Assembly (NCBI RefSeq): GCF_004402405.1
Contig: NZ_SOFE01000004.1
Location: forward strand, 124,001 to 188,000
Length of the DNA: 64,000 nt
Source: Cryobacterium levicorallinum
GTDB taxonomy: Bacteria; Actinomycetota; Actinomycetes; Actinomycetales; Microbacteriaceae
Reading direction: 5' to 3'
A program made the position numbers and the translations under genes. Of this stretch, positions 8,499 through 15,759 are shown piece after piece; the stretch's first letter is position 1; the number at the start of each line of letters is the position of its first letter. The notes under the pieces are model-generated. The model had not been told where the DNA came from and did no database searches. It was given only the letters and a program-made list of their open reading frames with translations.

Positions 8499-8801
8499 AT
8501 GCAAAGCCATACCCGCAAGCTGTTGACCGTTGTCACCGAAGCCGCCCTCGAAAGCACTCTTGTCCGGGATATCGATCGGCTTCACGCCCACGGGTACACC
8601 ATCACTGACGCTCGTGGCAAGGGGAGTCGTGGTACTCGCAACGCCGGCTGGGAAACAAATGGGAACATCCGCATCGAGGTGGTGTGCGACGCAGCGACGG
8701 CTGAAGAAATCGCCGCCCATTTTCAGGAGCATTACTACGACAACTACGCCATGATCCTCTTCGTGAGCGATGTCGAGGTACTCCGACCTGAGAAGTTCTG
8801 A
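8499..8801 (+). CDS. sbtB: PII-like signalling protein SbtB
   Basis: This 100-residue protein has the ferredoxin-like PII fold pattern: RKLLTVVTEAALESTLVRDI, a T-loop region ITDARGKGSRGTRNAGWETN, then IRIEVVCDAATAEEIAAHFQ and YAMILFVSDVEVLRPEKF. SbtB binds adenine nucleotides, including cAMP in cyanobacteria, and controls SbtA. Its position five bases after sbtA supports the assignment. The protein stops at VLRPEKF and lacks the C-terminal CGPxGC redox loop known in some cyanobacterial SbtB proteins, so that disulfide control cannot operate here. Confidence 0.85.
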   Translation: MQSHTRKLLTVVTEAALESTLVRDIDRLHAHGYTITDARGKGSRGTRNAGWETNGNIRIEVVCDAATAEEIAAHFQEHYYDNYAMILFVSDVEVLRPEKF

Positions 8802-9087
8802 GACCCCACTCAGGTTCCTCAGGTTTCGGTGACTGTCCGCTGAGTCTCCACAATCTTTCCTCAGGGCACCCATCTCGGGCGGCACCGAGCGATCCCGCAT
8901 CCCGTCTCAACGCGCGTCGCCCGGCACTCGACAATTGTGCGAGACCGTCCCGTAACGGATTCGGCTCCCGGGCCACTCTGAGCCCTAAAGCACAGCGCAG
9001 CGCGCGCGTTTCACTTCGATTCGTGTTTGCGGTGTCTCGAAACCTACGCGTGTCGGAACACATGGATTACGAGACGCTGGCAGCCGC

Positions 9088-10146
9088 TCAGAACGCGTCG
9101 CGCACGTGCACGGCCAGATCCGGGTGGTCGGCGAATACCCCGTCGATGCCGGAGCCGAGAATGACGCGGAACTCCGACTGCCAGTGTCCGAAGTCGCCCT
9201 TGCGGGTACCGCTGCGAAAGGTTTTTGCCAGGAATTTGTTTTCCGGCCGCAGGGTCCAGCAGTAGATCTCGAGCCCGGCAGCGTGGGCTTCGTCCACCAG
9301 AGCGGATGCCCCGGTCACGTCACCCGCAGCATCCGTTTCGAGGATGAGCGATTTGGGCACGCTGATGCCATCGACGCCGATATCACTCGTGGCGGTACTG
9401 GAGCCCATACTGCTGCGGGACCCGCCAGCCGAGCGGCCAGCGGCGAGGCTCGCGAGCCCGTCGGCCGTGAGGTGGTCGGCGTAGCTGAGCGCGCCGGCGC
9501 CGTACTCCGCGACCTGGTCGACGGGGTACCCCTCGTCTTCGATCAGGAAGACGCGTTTGCCACGCACGCCCTGAGCCCGAACCTGGGCGAGCACGCTCGG
9601 TTCAAAGCTCTCCACGGTGAGCCGGTCGGTGTTCCAGCCGGCCGCGGAGACCTCGGCCGCGAACAGTTCGGGCAACGGCAGGTCGAGCCCTCCGAAATAG
9701 GTGGCGTGCTTGATCTCGGCGACGATCCCGAGCGTTCGGTTGGTCTGCTCGGCCGCGGCGTCGACGAGGTCGAACAGGTCGCGCAGGCGCAGAATCGGGT
9801 GCTGGTCGTCGAAGGTCGTATTGCTCTGTCGCAGGGCTGGCAGCCGTTCCCGGGCGCGCAGGGTGCGCAGTTCCTCCCAGGTGAAATCCTCGGTGAACCA
9901 GCCGGTGATCGCCTTGCCGTCAACGATTTTCTCGGCGCGGCGAGCGGCGAATTCGGCGCGAGTGGCGACATCCGTTGTTCCGGAGATTTCGTTTTCGTGG
10001 CGAATGACGAGCACGCCGTCGCGGGTGGCGACCAGGTCAGGTTCGACGGCGTCGGCGCCGAGCGCGAAGGCCAAATTGAAAGCTGAGCGTGTGTGTTCGG
10101 GCCGGTGGCCGCTTGCCCCGCGGTGGCCAATGACGATCGGTTGCAT
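9088..10146 (-). CDS. Glycerophosphodiester phosphodiesterase
   Basis: The 352-residue protein starts MQPIVIGHRGASGHRPEHTR, with the catalytic HRG...PEHT, EPDLVATRDGVLVIRHE metal-binding and second-histidine region, AEIKH, and a C-terminal IYCWTLRPENKFL...GIDGVFADHPDLAV. It hydrolyses glycerophosphodiesters to glycerol 3-phosphate and an alcohol. No signal peptide is visible, so it appears cytoplasmic. A Ser/Gly-rich stretch of about 30 residues (AAGRSAGGSRSSMGSSTATS) is an insertion relative to short members. The ATG at 10146 is the first residue of the conserved block. The glpD gene for glycerol-3-phosphate oxidation lies elsewhere in the window but not in the same transcript. Confidence 0.9.
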   Translation of the reverse strand: MQPIVIGHRGASGHRPEHTRSAFNLAFALGADAVEPDLVATRDGVLVIRHENEISGTTDVATRAEFAARRAEKIVDGKAITGWFTEDFTWEELRTLRARERLPALRQSNTTFDDQHPILRLRDLFDLVDAAAEQTNRTLGIVAEIKHATYFGGLDLPLPELFAAEVSAAGWNTDRLTVESFEPSVLAQVRAQGVRGKRVFLIEDEGYPVDQVAEYGAGALSYADHLTADGLASLAAGRSAGGSRSSMGSSTATSDIGVDGISVPKSLILETDAAGDVTGASALVDEAHAAGLEIYCWTLRPENKFLAKTFRSGTRKGDFGHWQSEFRVILGSGIDGVFADHPDLAVHVRDAF

Positions 10147-10370
10147 GGTGTCAGGCTAACCGCGCCAGCAGAACGGATGCTGGGGGCCGGCATCCGCTTG
10201 CAGCGAAATGGGTGCCAGATCACGGCTTGAATTGCTGCAAATCGGCTGATCCCCAGCACATTCGAATGCGCTCTCGGGTACCTTTAACGCAGTGCCGCAC
10301 CAGGCGCTGCGTGTCGGTTCGCCCGCGCGCAACCGAATGACCCATCAGCTGATTGTGAGTACAGCAACCC

Positions 10371-11189
10371 ATGGCATCCTCCAACCCCGCTTTCTCCCGC
10401 AACGAAGCGTTCGGCGCTCGTGGCGCAGTGGCGTCGTCGCAGGCCCTCTCTGACAACGATCTGCAGTCGATGTACAACCGGCCCGCCGCCGGTTCACAGG
10501 ACACCGAACGCATGACCTACGAAGACACCATAACCAAGACCGGCCTCGGCTTCGCGCTGCTGCTCGTGGCGGCCATGATCTCCTGGGTCGCCACCCCGGT
10601 GCTGCCGTTCCTGTTCATTCTGGGTGCCATCGCCGGCTTCGTGCTCGGCCTGGTCAACACCTTCAAGAAGGAGCCGTCGGCTCCGCTGATCCTCGCCTTC
10701 GCCGGGGCCCAGGGCTTGTTTGTCGGTGGCATCTCCCGCTTCTTTGAAGACATCTACGGGGGCGTCGTGATGCAGGCGGTTCTCGCCACTCTCGTCGTGG
10801 TCGGCGTCACGCTCGCACTGTTCAAGAGCGGCAAGATTCGCGCCTCGAAGAAGGCCACCAAGATCTTCTTGATCGCCATGATCGGCTACGCCGCGTTCTC
10901 GCTGATCAACGTGGGAATGATGATTTTCGGCGGCAGCGATCAGGCCTTCGGCATGCGCAGTGCGAGCATCAGCATTCTCGGCTTCGACATCAAGCTCGGC
11001 ATCCTCATCGGCCTGCTCGCGGTGCTGCTGGCCGCGTACTCGCTCGTGCTCGACTTCGATTTCATCCAGAAGGGCGTCAACAACCGCCTGCCGCGCAAGT
11101 ACGGCTGGACCGGCGCGTTCGGCATTATCATGACCGTCGTCTGGCTCTATGTCGAGATGCTGCGCATCTTCGTGCTCACCCGCGAGTAG
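10371..11189 (+). CDS. Bax inhibitor-1/YccA family membrane protein
   Basis: This 272-residue protein has a polar N-terminus of about 55 residues (MASSNPAFSRNEAFGARG) and seven hydrophobic segments. Family signatures include the GFALLLVAAMISW first helix, EDIYGGVVMQAVLATL and the final block AYSLVLDFDFIQKGVNNRLPRKYGW, which carries the conserved aspartates. The bacterial group is related to BsYetJ, a pH-dependent calcium leak channel, but the role in actinobacteria is not established. It is monocistronic: a strong terminator starts 19 bases after the stop. Confidence 0.88.
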   Translation: MASSNPAFSRNEAFGARGAVASSQALSDNDLQSMYNRPAAGSQDTERMTYEDTITKTGLGFALLLVAAMISWVATPVLPFLFILGAIAGFVLGLVNTFKKEPSAPLILAFAGAQGLFVGGISRFFEDIYGGVVMQAVLATLVVVGVTLALFKSGKIRASKKATKIFLIAMIGYAAFSLINVGMMIFGGSDQAFGMRSASISILGFDIKLGILIGLLAVLLAAYSLVLDFDFIQKGVNNRLPRKYGWTGAFGIIMTVVWLYVEMLRIFVLTRE

Positions 11190-11207
11190 TAGCTTCCGCT
11201 TGATCAG

Positions 11208-11241
11208 GCGCCCTCGTTCTTTCGGAACGGGGGCGCTTTTT
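11208..11241 (+). terminator. Rho-independent terminator of the Bax-inhibitor-like gene
   Basis: GCGCCCTCGTTC pairs with GAACGGGGGCGC (one G-T wobble) around a five-base loop and is followed by TTTTT. Confidence 0.85.
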
Positions 11242-11279
11242 CGTACCCCGCGCACGCCACACTGTGGTTGGCTTGAGTA

Positions 11280-11432
11280 ATGAGTTTCACAGACCTGCAC
11301 GCGTTGCTCCCGCTTGAAGCCACCGGCATGACCGCAACGTTCGGCTACATCGGCAGCGCCATCGTGCTCCTCGGGCTGGCCTTTGTAGTCATCCGCGCTA
11401 TCCGCAAATACATCAAGGCCCCCAAAGGCTAA
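11280..11432 (+). CDS. Putative 50-residue single-pass membrane protein
   Basis: The frame encodes MSFTDLHALLPLEATGMTA followed by one hydrophobic helix (GYIGSAIVLLGLAFVVIRAI) and a basic tail RKYIKAPKG. The pattern of hydrophobic helix then Arg/Lys tail is that of a small bitopic membrane protein, and the frame ends cleanly before the hip region. No strong ribosome-binding site is visible before the ATG. I do not recognise the family. Confidence 0.45.
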   Translation: MSFTDLHALLPLEATGMTATFGYIGSAIVLLGLAFVVIRAIRKYIKAPKG

Positions 11433-11470
11433 ACAAGCGGATGCCCGGTGCAAGAATATCCGTACATACC

Positions 11471-11497
11471 TGCATGCAAGCTTATTCTTCCATGCAT
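11471..11497. promoter_or_regulatory. Candidate operator of hipB: clustered TGCATGCA/ATGCAT palindromes
   Basis: TGCATGCA (11471-11478) and ATGCAT (11492-11497) lie 64 or more bases before hipB, bracketed by AAGAATA/TATTCTT about 30 bp apart. HipB proteins repress their own operon through dyads at such positions. Assignment is by position only. Confidence 0.3.
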
Positions 11498-11560
11498 GTC
11501 TGCAAGAGTATGCCTACATAGCTAGGGGCTACCCCCGGCCCCGCGAACGAGAGGCCTGAA

Positions 11561-11806
11561 ATGAATACCGTGGCGGTGACGAAATTCCGCGACCTCGGCG
11601 CCGTGATCAAGGCCGTTCGCGAGTCCCGAGGCATCCGCCAAGACGACCTCGCTCAGGACCTCGCCATCTCCCGCCAATATTTGCAGGAGTTGGAGAAGGG
11701 GCGACCCAATCTCTATATCACCCGGCTCTTTCGCTCCCTGAACACGCTCGGCATCACCATCACCATTTCATACACTCTCAGTGACAAGACCGACGATCAT
11801 GTCTGA
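11561..11806 (+). CDS. hipB: HipB-like antitoxin, Xre-family DNA-binding protein
   Basis: This 81-residue protein carries a full helix-turn-helix: LGAVIKAVRESRGIRQDDLAQDLAISRQYLQELEKGRPN, then RLFRSLNTLGITITISY, the strand that HipB uses in dimerisation. It neutralises HipA and represses the operon. The 3' end overlaps the start of the hipA remnant by eight bases, the usual hipBA arrangement. The HipA partner is broken, so HipB is an orphan antitoxin here unless it regulates something else. Confidence 0.8.
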   Translation: MNTVAVTKFRDLGAVIKAVRESRGIRQDDLAQDLAISRQYLQELEKGRPNLYITRLFRSLNTLGITITISYTLSDKTDDHV

Positions 11807-12832
11807 CGCACTGTCCGTCTTCCTCCACGAGGACTATCACGGCGTGGTGGAAACCTATCGGAGCGGCCGGCAGCACGACATGCACCGCATCATTTTCACT
11901 TGGGACAGCGACTACTGGCCTGGCTCGATCACCCTGACCGAATCGTTCGCGTCTCTTCCGGGTACTCGCCCAGACGCCACCTTGGTCTCCAACTTTTTCG
12001 GCGGCTATGCGCCGGACGGCAACCAGCGCGATTTGATTCCGATTGGCACGAGCCTCACGGTCGAGCCCACTCGACGCACATCCTCAAACCGCAACTGCAA
12101 TCCCGGCCCGGGGGAATCTACAACGAGTTCTATAGCCATGAACTCGCCCGGCACATGGGGCTCTCTCAATTCAGCAGCGAGGTAATAACCCTGGGCCAGA
12201 CCACGTTCTTGGCTATCGAACGATTCGACCGTCTGGTCTCTGGCCGAAACGTTACCCTCGTACATCAGGAGGATGTCACCCAAGCCCTGGGCCTGGACTG
12301 GCGCGACTCCGACGTAAAGTTTCAGGAGGCCCGGTCGCCCATGAACCAGAACAGGCCGAGCGCACTGCGCATCGCCGAGTTGACGGGAACCTTCCGGGAA
12401 TCAGCGACTGCCACGACGCAATGGTTGCGGCAACTGGTTTTTCACGTTCTCATTGGAAACAAAGATGCCCACGCCAAGAACGTCGGGCTTATCCACGACA
12501 GTGATGGCACCAGCATCTCGCAAATTTACGACGCCGTTCCGAACCTCTTCCAGCGTGGCCGGATCAACTGGGATCTGGCGATGGCAATCGACAACGTGTT
12601 CGATCACCGCAAGATCACGGTCGAGCGGCTGGTCAATGAGGCTCAATCGTGGTCAGTGCTGCGTAGAGACGTCATCGAGTCCACCATCTACAGCACCATT
12701 CACAGGTTCCAAGAAGCGCAATCTGCGCTCACCGCTCCCGCCGGCATCGATCCCGGCGTTGTCGACGGGCTCTCGTGGAATGCCGCCAGACTCGCGGCCG
12801 GCACCGAGATCAGCCGGCCGAAGGAACGATGA
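11799..12832 (+). pseudogene. hipA: HipA-like Ser/Thr kinase toxin, internally deleted and frameshifted
   Basis: The N-terminal HipA domain is read from ATG 11799 (MSDALSVFLHEDYHGVVETY to FFGGYAPDGNQR, about 80 codons). Homology then jumps at about 12065 into another frame at STHILKPQ and continues to the TGA at 12830-12832. The piece that should hold the Gly-rich SLAGAQ-K loop (roughly 70-100 residues) is missing, so both a deletion and a frame change occurred at one junction. The C-lobe is preserved, with HVLIGNKDAHAKN carrying the catalytic Asp/Asn motif. Without the ATP loop and in two frames it should be inactive. Confidence 0.75.
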
Positions 12833-13738
12833 GCCACGCTTGACCCCCCTCCCTCTGAGGTTGCGTGGAAGACCGGCAGGCTTTGGCGCCCTGGCAACGA
12901 TGGCGGCCGAGATCGAGCCCAGAACGATGACGATTCCCGCTATCTGAATCGGGGCAAGGTGCTCTCCGGCGATCGCCCAGCCGAGCAGGATCGCAACGAC
13001 CGGGCTCAGCAGGCCGAGGAAGGCAATGGTGCTCGCCGCCAGACGCGCAATGCCGTGGAACCAGGCGACGTAGGCGAATGCGGTGCCGACCACGGAGAGA
13101 TACGCGTAGCCGAGGAGGTTGGGCGCGGTCAACGGCGTGGTCGGGAGGCCCTCGAGCAGGAGCAGGACGGGCAGGAGGCTGAGTCCGCCGGCGATGAGTT
13201 GCCACGAAGTTGTCGCGAGCAGCGGCGCGGGCTGCCCCCACTTCTTGGAGAGCACGATCCCGGATGCCATGCACAGCGTGCCGCCGAACGCGGCCAGAAT
13301 TCCGATAGCGTCAAGCCTCGCCTGCGCTTGGAGCACGATGAGACTCACTCCGAAGGCTCCGGCCGCACCGCCCGCCAGCACGCGCCCGGTCAGGCGCTCG
13401 TGCATTACTCGACTGGCGAGCACTGCGACCACGAGCGGTTGCAGACCTCCGACGATGGCGGCCACTCCGCCGGGCAGCCGGTAGGCCGCAATGAAGAGCA
13501 GGGCGAAGAACGCCCCGATATTGAGCACGCCGAGCACCCAGGATTTCCACCACCAGTCGCCGTGCGGTAACCGGCGGCAGAGAATCAGCAGCAGCAGCCC
13601 TGCGGGGAACGCGCGCAGGAATGCTGCGAGCAGGGGCCGATCGGCGGGCAGGAACATCGTCGTCGTCAGATAGGTGGTGCCCCAGAGAATGGGGGCAAGG
13701 GCTGTGGTCGCCAACAGCAGGGATCGATTGCTAAGCAC
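12653..13738 (-). CDS. EamA/DMT-superfamily exporter with run-on C-terminus
   Basis: The 361-residue frame has ten predicted helices in two EamA repeats: TALAPILWGTTYLTTT, ADRPLLAAFLRAFPAGLLLL in the first and SWQLIAGGLSLLPVLLLLEG, YLSVVGTAFAYVAWFHGI in the second. Normal homology ends around ISAAIVARAPKP (about residue 295). The last 60-odd residues are hydrophilic and read antisense through the hipA remnant, overlapping it by 180 bp, so the original stop has probably been lost. The GTG start at 13738 sits inside the shared palindrome, and TATAAT on this strand lies at 13750-13745, predicting a leaderless mRNA. Divergent MarR is its likely regulator. Confidence 0.85.
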   Translation of the reverse strand: MLSNRSLLLATTALAPILWGTTYLTTTMFLPADRPLLAAFLRAFPAGLLLLILCRRLPHGDWWWKSWVLGVLNIGAFFALLFIAAYRLPGGVAAIVGGLQPLVVAVLASRVMHERLTGRVLAGGAAGAFGVSLIVLQAQARLDAIGILAAFGGTLCMASGIVLSKKWGQPAPLLATTSWQLIAGGLSLLPVLLLLEGLPTTPLTAPNLLGYAYLSVVGTAFAYVAWFHGIARLAASTIAFLGLLSPVVAILLGWAIAGEHLAPIQIAGIVIVLGSISAAIVARAPKPAGLPRNLRGRGVKRGSSFLRPADLGAGRESGGIPREPVDNAGIDAGGSGERRLRFLEPVNGAVDGGLDDVSTQH

Positions 13739-13767
13739 TTAGCTATTATAGCTAAGTGCTTAGCAAT
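13727..13767. promoter_or_regulatory. 41-bp perfect nested palindrome between the EamA and MarR genes
   Basis: Every base from 13727 to 13767 pairs about the central T at 13747. Each half contains its own 14-bp dyad, GCTAAG-CA-CTTAGC on the left and GCTAAG-TG-CTTAGC on the right. TATAAT (minus) and TATTAT (plus) occupy the centre, so both divergent promoters lie inside the element. Two MarR dimers bound side by side would block both. Confidence 0.8.
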
Positions 13768-13782
13768 TGCTAGGCTGGAGCC

Positions 13783-14274
13783 ATGGTAGACCAGGTTGAT
13801 CGAATCCTTGAGCAGTGGAGCACCGAGAAGCCCGACCTCGATGTCTCCCCGATGGCCGTCATCGGCCGCTTGAGCCGCACCGCTCTGGCGATCGAGACCC
13901 GCCTGGCCGCGACCTTTACGCGGTACGGCCTGGACGCATCCTCTTTCGACGTGCTCGCCACGCTGCTGCGGAGTGGTGCGCCGTACCGGATCGCCCCGGC
14001 GGCGCTGGCCCGCGATGCGATGATCTCGACGAGCGCGGTGGCCCAGCGGCTGAACAAACTGCAGACGCGAGGTCTGGTCAGCCGCGAGGCGAACCCCGAC
14101 GATGGCCGCGGCACTCTGGTCGCGCTGACGGATGCCGGTAAGCGGCTCATCGATACCGCCCTGGCCCCGCACGTCGAGACCGAGCGAGCCATCACCGCGA
14201 TTCTCACCATCGAGGAACAGTCGATCCTCGTGGGGCTGTTGCAGAGGATCAACGCTGCGGCAACGCGCGATTAG
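13783..14274 (+). CDS. MarR-family transcriptional regulator
   Basis: The 163-residue protein has the MarR winged helix: IGRLSRTALAIETRLAATFTRYGLDASSFDVLATLLRSG, recognition region ALARDAMISTSAVAQRLNKLQTRGLVSREANPDDGRGTLVALTDAG. The wing DxR equivalent (NPDDGRG) is present. It is divergent from the EamA exporter with a 44-base gap that contains a nested palindrome. By analogy with MarR/exporter pairs it probably represses itself and the exporter until a toxic ligand binds. AGG and GGAG precede the ATG. Confidence 0.9.
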   Translation: MVDQVDRILEQWSTEKPDLDVSPMAVIGRLSRTALAIETRLAATFTRYGLDASSFDVLATLLRSGAPYRIAPAALARDAMISTSAVAQRLNKLQTRGLVSREANPDDGRGTLVALTDAGKRLIDTALAPHVETERAITAILTIEEQSILVGLLQRINAAATRD

Positions 14275-14440
14275 CTCAGGTATCGCCCGAGCGAATCGAG
14301 CACGTCCTGCCATCCGTCGTAGAAGAATCCATCGCCCTTGGACCCGTCGCCACCGCGCAGATCGAAGGTCATGCTTGTGCCGTTGTCAACGGGCTCGATG
14401 GTGATCGTGACGATTGGACTGTCATCCGGTTCGCCGCGCG
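14271..14440 (-). pseudogene. C-terminal remnant of an AHSA1/SRPBCC-domain protein
   Basis: The last ~50 residues of this frame, PIVTITIEPVDNGTSMTFDL then FFYDGWQDVLDSLGRYLS, resemble the end of AHSA1-like SRPBCC proteins, which close with a GW...L..L..Y helix. The upstream part has no such homology, so about two thirds of the gene is gone. The TAA overlaps the MarR stop from the opposite strand. Confidence 0.45.
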
Positions 14441-14499
14441 GCTCGCCCCAGGACTTTCTCCTGCTGACCGGCGCGTGCGAGTATCCGCCGCTACGGACG

Positions 14500-14670
14500 G
14501 CCAACATACACCAGGTCACCTCTCGCAAGCAGGGCAATGTCAACGTCTTGATGGGCAGGCTGGCGGATCAGGGTGTGGTCTACCGGCTACAAAAAGGTCT
14601 CTACGAATACACCGCACCGAAGTTTCACGGGTATCTGATTCGGCGACAGCGAAGCACGACCTGGACATGA
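14500..14670 (+). pseudogene. C-terminal remnant, possibly of an AAA-type ATPase with winged helix
   Basis: GNVNVLMGRLADQGVVYRLQ followed by KGLYEYTAPKFHGYLIRR resembles the winged-helix end of prokaryotic AAA ATPases related to Orc1/Cdc6-like proteins. Nothing upstream encodes the ATPase part; the preceding bases are the AHSA1-like remnant on the other strand. This is a weak call based on pattern only. Confidence 0.3.
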
Positions 14671-14682
14671 TGCCTCGTTCGA

Positions 14683-15156
14683 TCAGCGGAGCGAACGCAG
14701 GTACCGCCTGCGCGCGACCAGTTGCGCGACGCGGAGCAGTGGGTAGAGAGCTCGCCACGGTTGCTGCGGCGCCGCTCTCGTGAGCGAACGCACGGTGAGT
14801 CGCACCTCGTCGCCACGGCGGTGCACGATGAACGCCTCCTCACCGCTGACCGGATGCCCGGGCAGGGTTCGATAGGCAAACCCGACCCGGTCCGGCTCAT
14901 CGACGACGGCCACGACCTCCACCGGCTCGACAACGGTCAGGTTGAACAGGCCTGCAGTGACGATTACACGGTCGCCGGGCGACACCGCACCGGGTGAGTC
15001 AACCGCAAACCCGCTCGCGGTCTTCACCCGCCACCGAAGCACATCCCGGGCGGCGCGCTCCCAGACCGCGCCACCCCTCCCCACGACCGCCGACACTTCC
15101 GATCGGCGGAATCGTGGGTCGCTGGCCGGCCAGTCGCGAAGGTCAGGGCTGGTCAT
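14683..15156 (-). CDS. DUF1990 family protein
   Basis: This protein of about 157 residues has the DUF1990 pattern: RVKTASGFAVDSPGAVSPGD, then LTVVEPVEVVAVVDEPDRVG, FAYRTLPGHPVSGEEAFIVH and VRSLTRAAPQQPWRALYPLL before a basic tail. The function of the family is unknown; a plant member is annotated as a chloroplast protein. ATG at 15156 is preferred because the upstream in-frame part belongs to a PIN-domain remnant and adds no DUF1990 homology. The gene is surrounded by remnants. Confidence 0.75.
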   Translation of the reverse strand: MTSPDLRDWPASDPRFRRSEVSAVVGRGGAVWERAARDVLRWRVKTASGFAVDSPGAVSPGDRVIVTAGLFNLTVVEPVEVVAVVDEPDRVGFAYRTLPGHPVSGEEAFIVHRRGDEVRLTVRSLTRAAPQQPWRALYPLLRVAQLVARRRYLRSLR

Positions 15157-15199
15157 GATCGGCGTTCTGCCACGGGCCGCTCCCCCATCTCGTGGGCAG

Positions 15200-15294
15200 G
15201 ACTGAGTGTGCGCGTCATCTGCCCAGTCAAGCGCATCGGTGCCGGCGACGGCGGTCAATACGTCAACCACCGCAGCACAATCCACCACGATCAC
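15200..15294 (-). pseudogene. N-terminal remnant of a VapC-like PIN-domain toxin
   Basis: GTG at 15294 opens IVVDCAAVVDVLTAVAGTDAL, the typical first strand of a PIN nuclease with its first catalytic Asp. Homology ends after about 23 residues and the frame runs on into the DUF1990 start. The remaining catalytic residues are absent. The GTG overlaps the TGA of the preceding frame as GTGA, the usual vapBC coupling. Confidence 0.45.
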
Positions 15295-15470
15295 GCGCCA
15301 GTCCGCTCCTGTAGCTGACCCAAACGCTCGGTTCGGGCGCTCGCGAGCGTCTCCAGTGCAGATACCTCTGCCCGCTCAGCCCGTCGGGCCGCACGATCGA
15401 GCACCTCACCAACGGTCGGCCGCGCCACCTCTCGGTCGAGGAGGGGGTGGCGGCATCCGCTTTGGTGCAT
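15291..15470 (-). pseudogene. Possible VapB-like antitoxin remnant
   Basis: From ATG 15470 a 59-residue frame ends ARPTVGEVLDRAARRAERAE and a further Ala/Glu/Arg-rich helix, and stops in a GTGA overlap with the PIN remnant. Position and charge suit an antitoxin C-terminus, but no DNA-binding domain is seen. The 5' part may be lost. Confidence 0.3.
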
Positions 15471-15714
15471 GGCGAAGCGGATGATGCTGCTCCACGAGTG
15501 CGCGCTCGTCACCGTCGGCACGGAGACCTTCGCGCATCCGGTCGAAGTCGCCCGCGCGCTGCTCGCGCGACCCACCCGCTGAGCGCCGCGCGGTCGGGTC
15601 GGCCGCCGGTTCCGCCCGCCGCCCGGTAGGCCAGCGCCCCAGAAACGCATGAGCGCGCCCAAAACGGGTGGCCGTTTCGGGCGCGGCTACGAGCGGATGC
15701 GGGTGCCGGGCACA

Positions 15715-15746
15715 CAAAAAGGGCCGGCTCACGAGAGCCGGCCCTT
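15715..15746 (-). terminator. Terminator of guaA
   Basis: AAGGGCCGGCTC and GAGCCGGCCCTT form a perfect 12-bp stem with a four-base loop 14 bases past the guaA stop; on the minus strand it is followed by TTTTT. Confidence 0.9.
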
Positions 15747-15759
15747 CTTTACTTGGGGA

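Noticed and set aside
15295-15714. Intact toxin-antitoxin operon.
   Set aside because: The PIN part stops after about 23 residues, so at most remnants are present.
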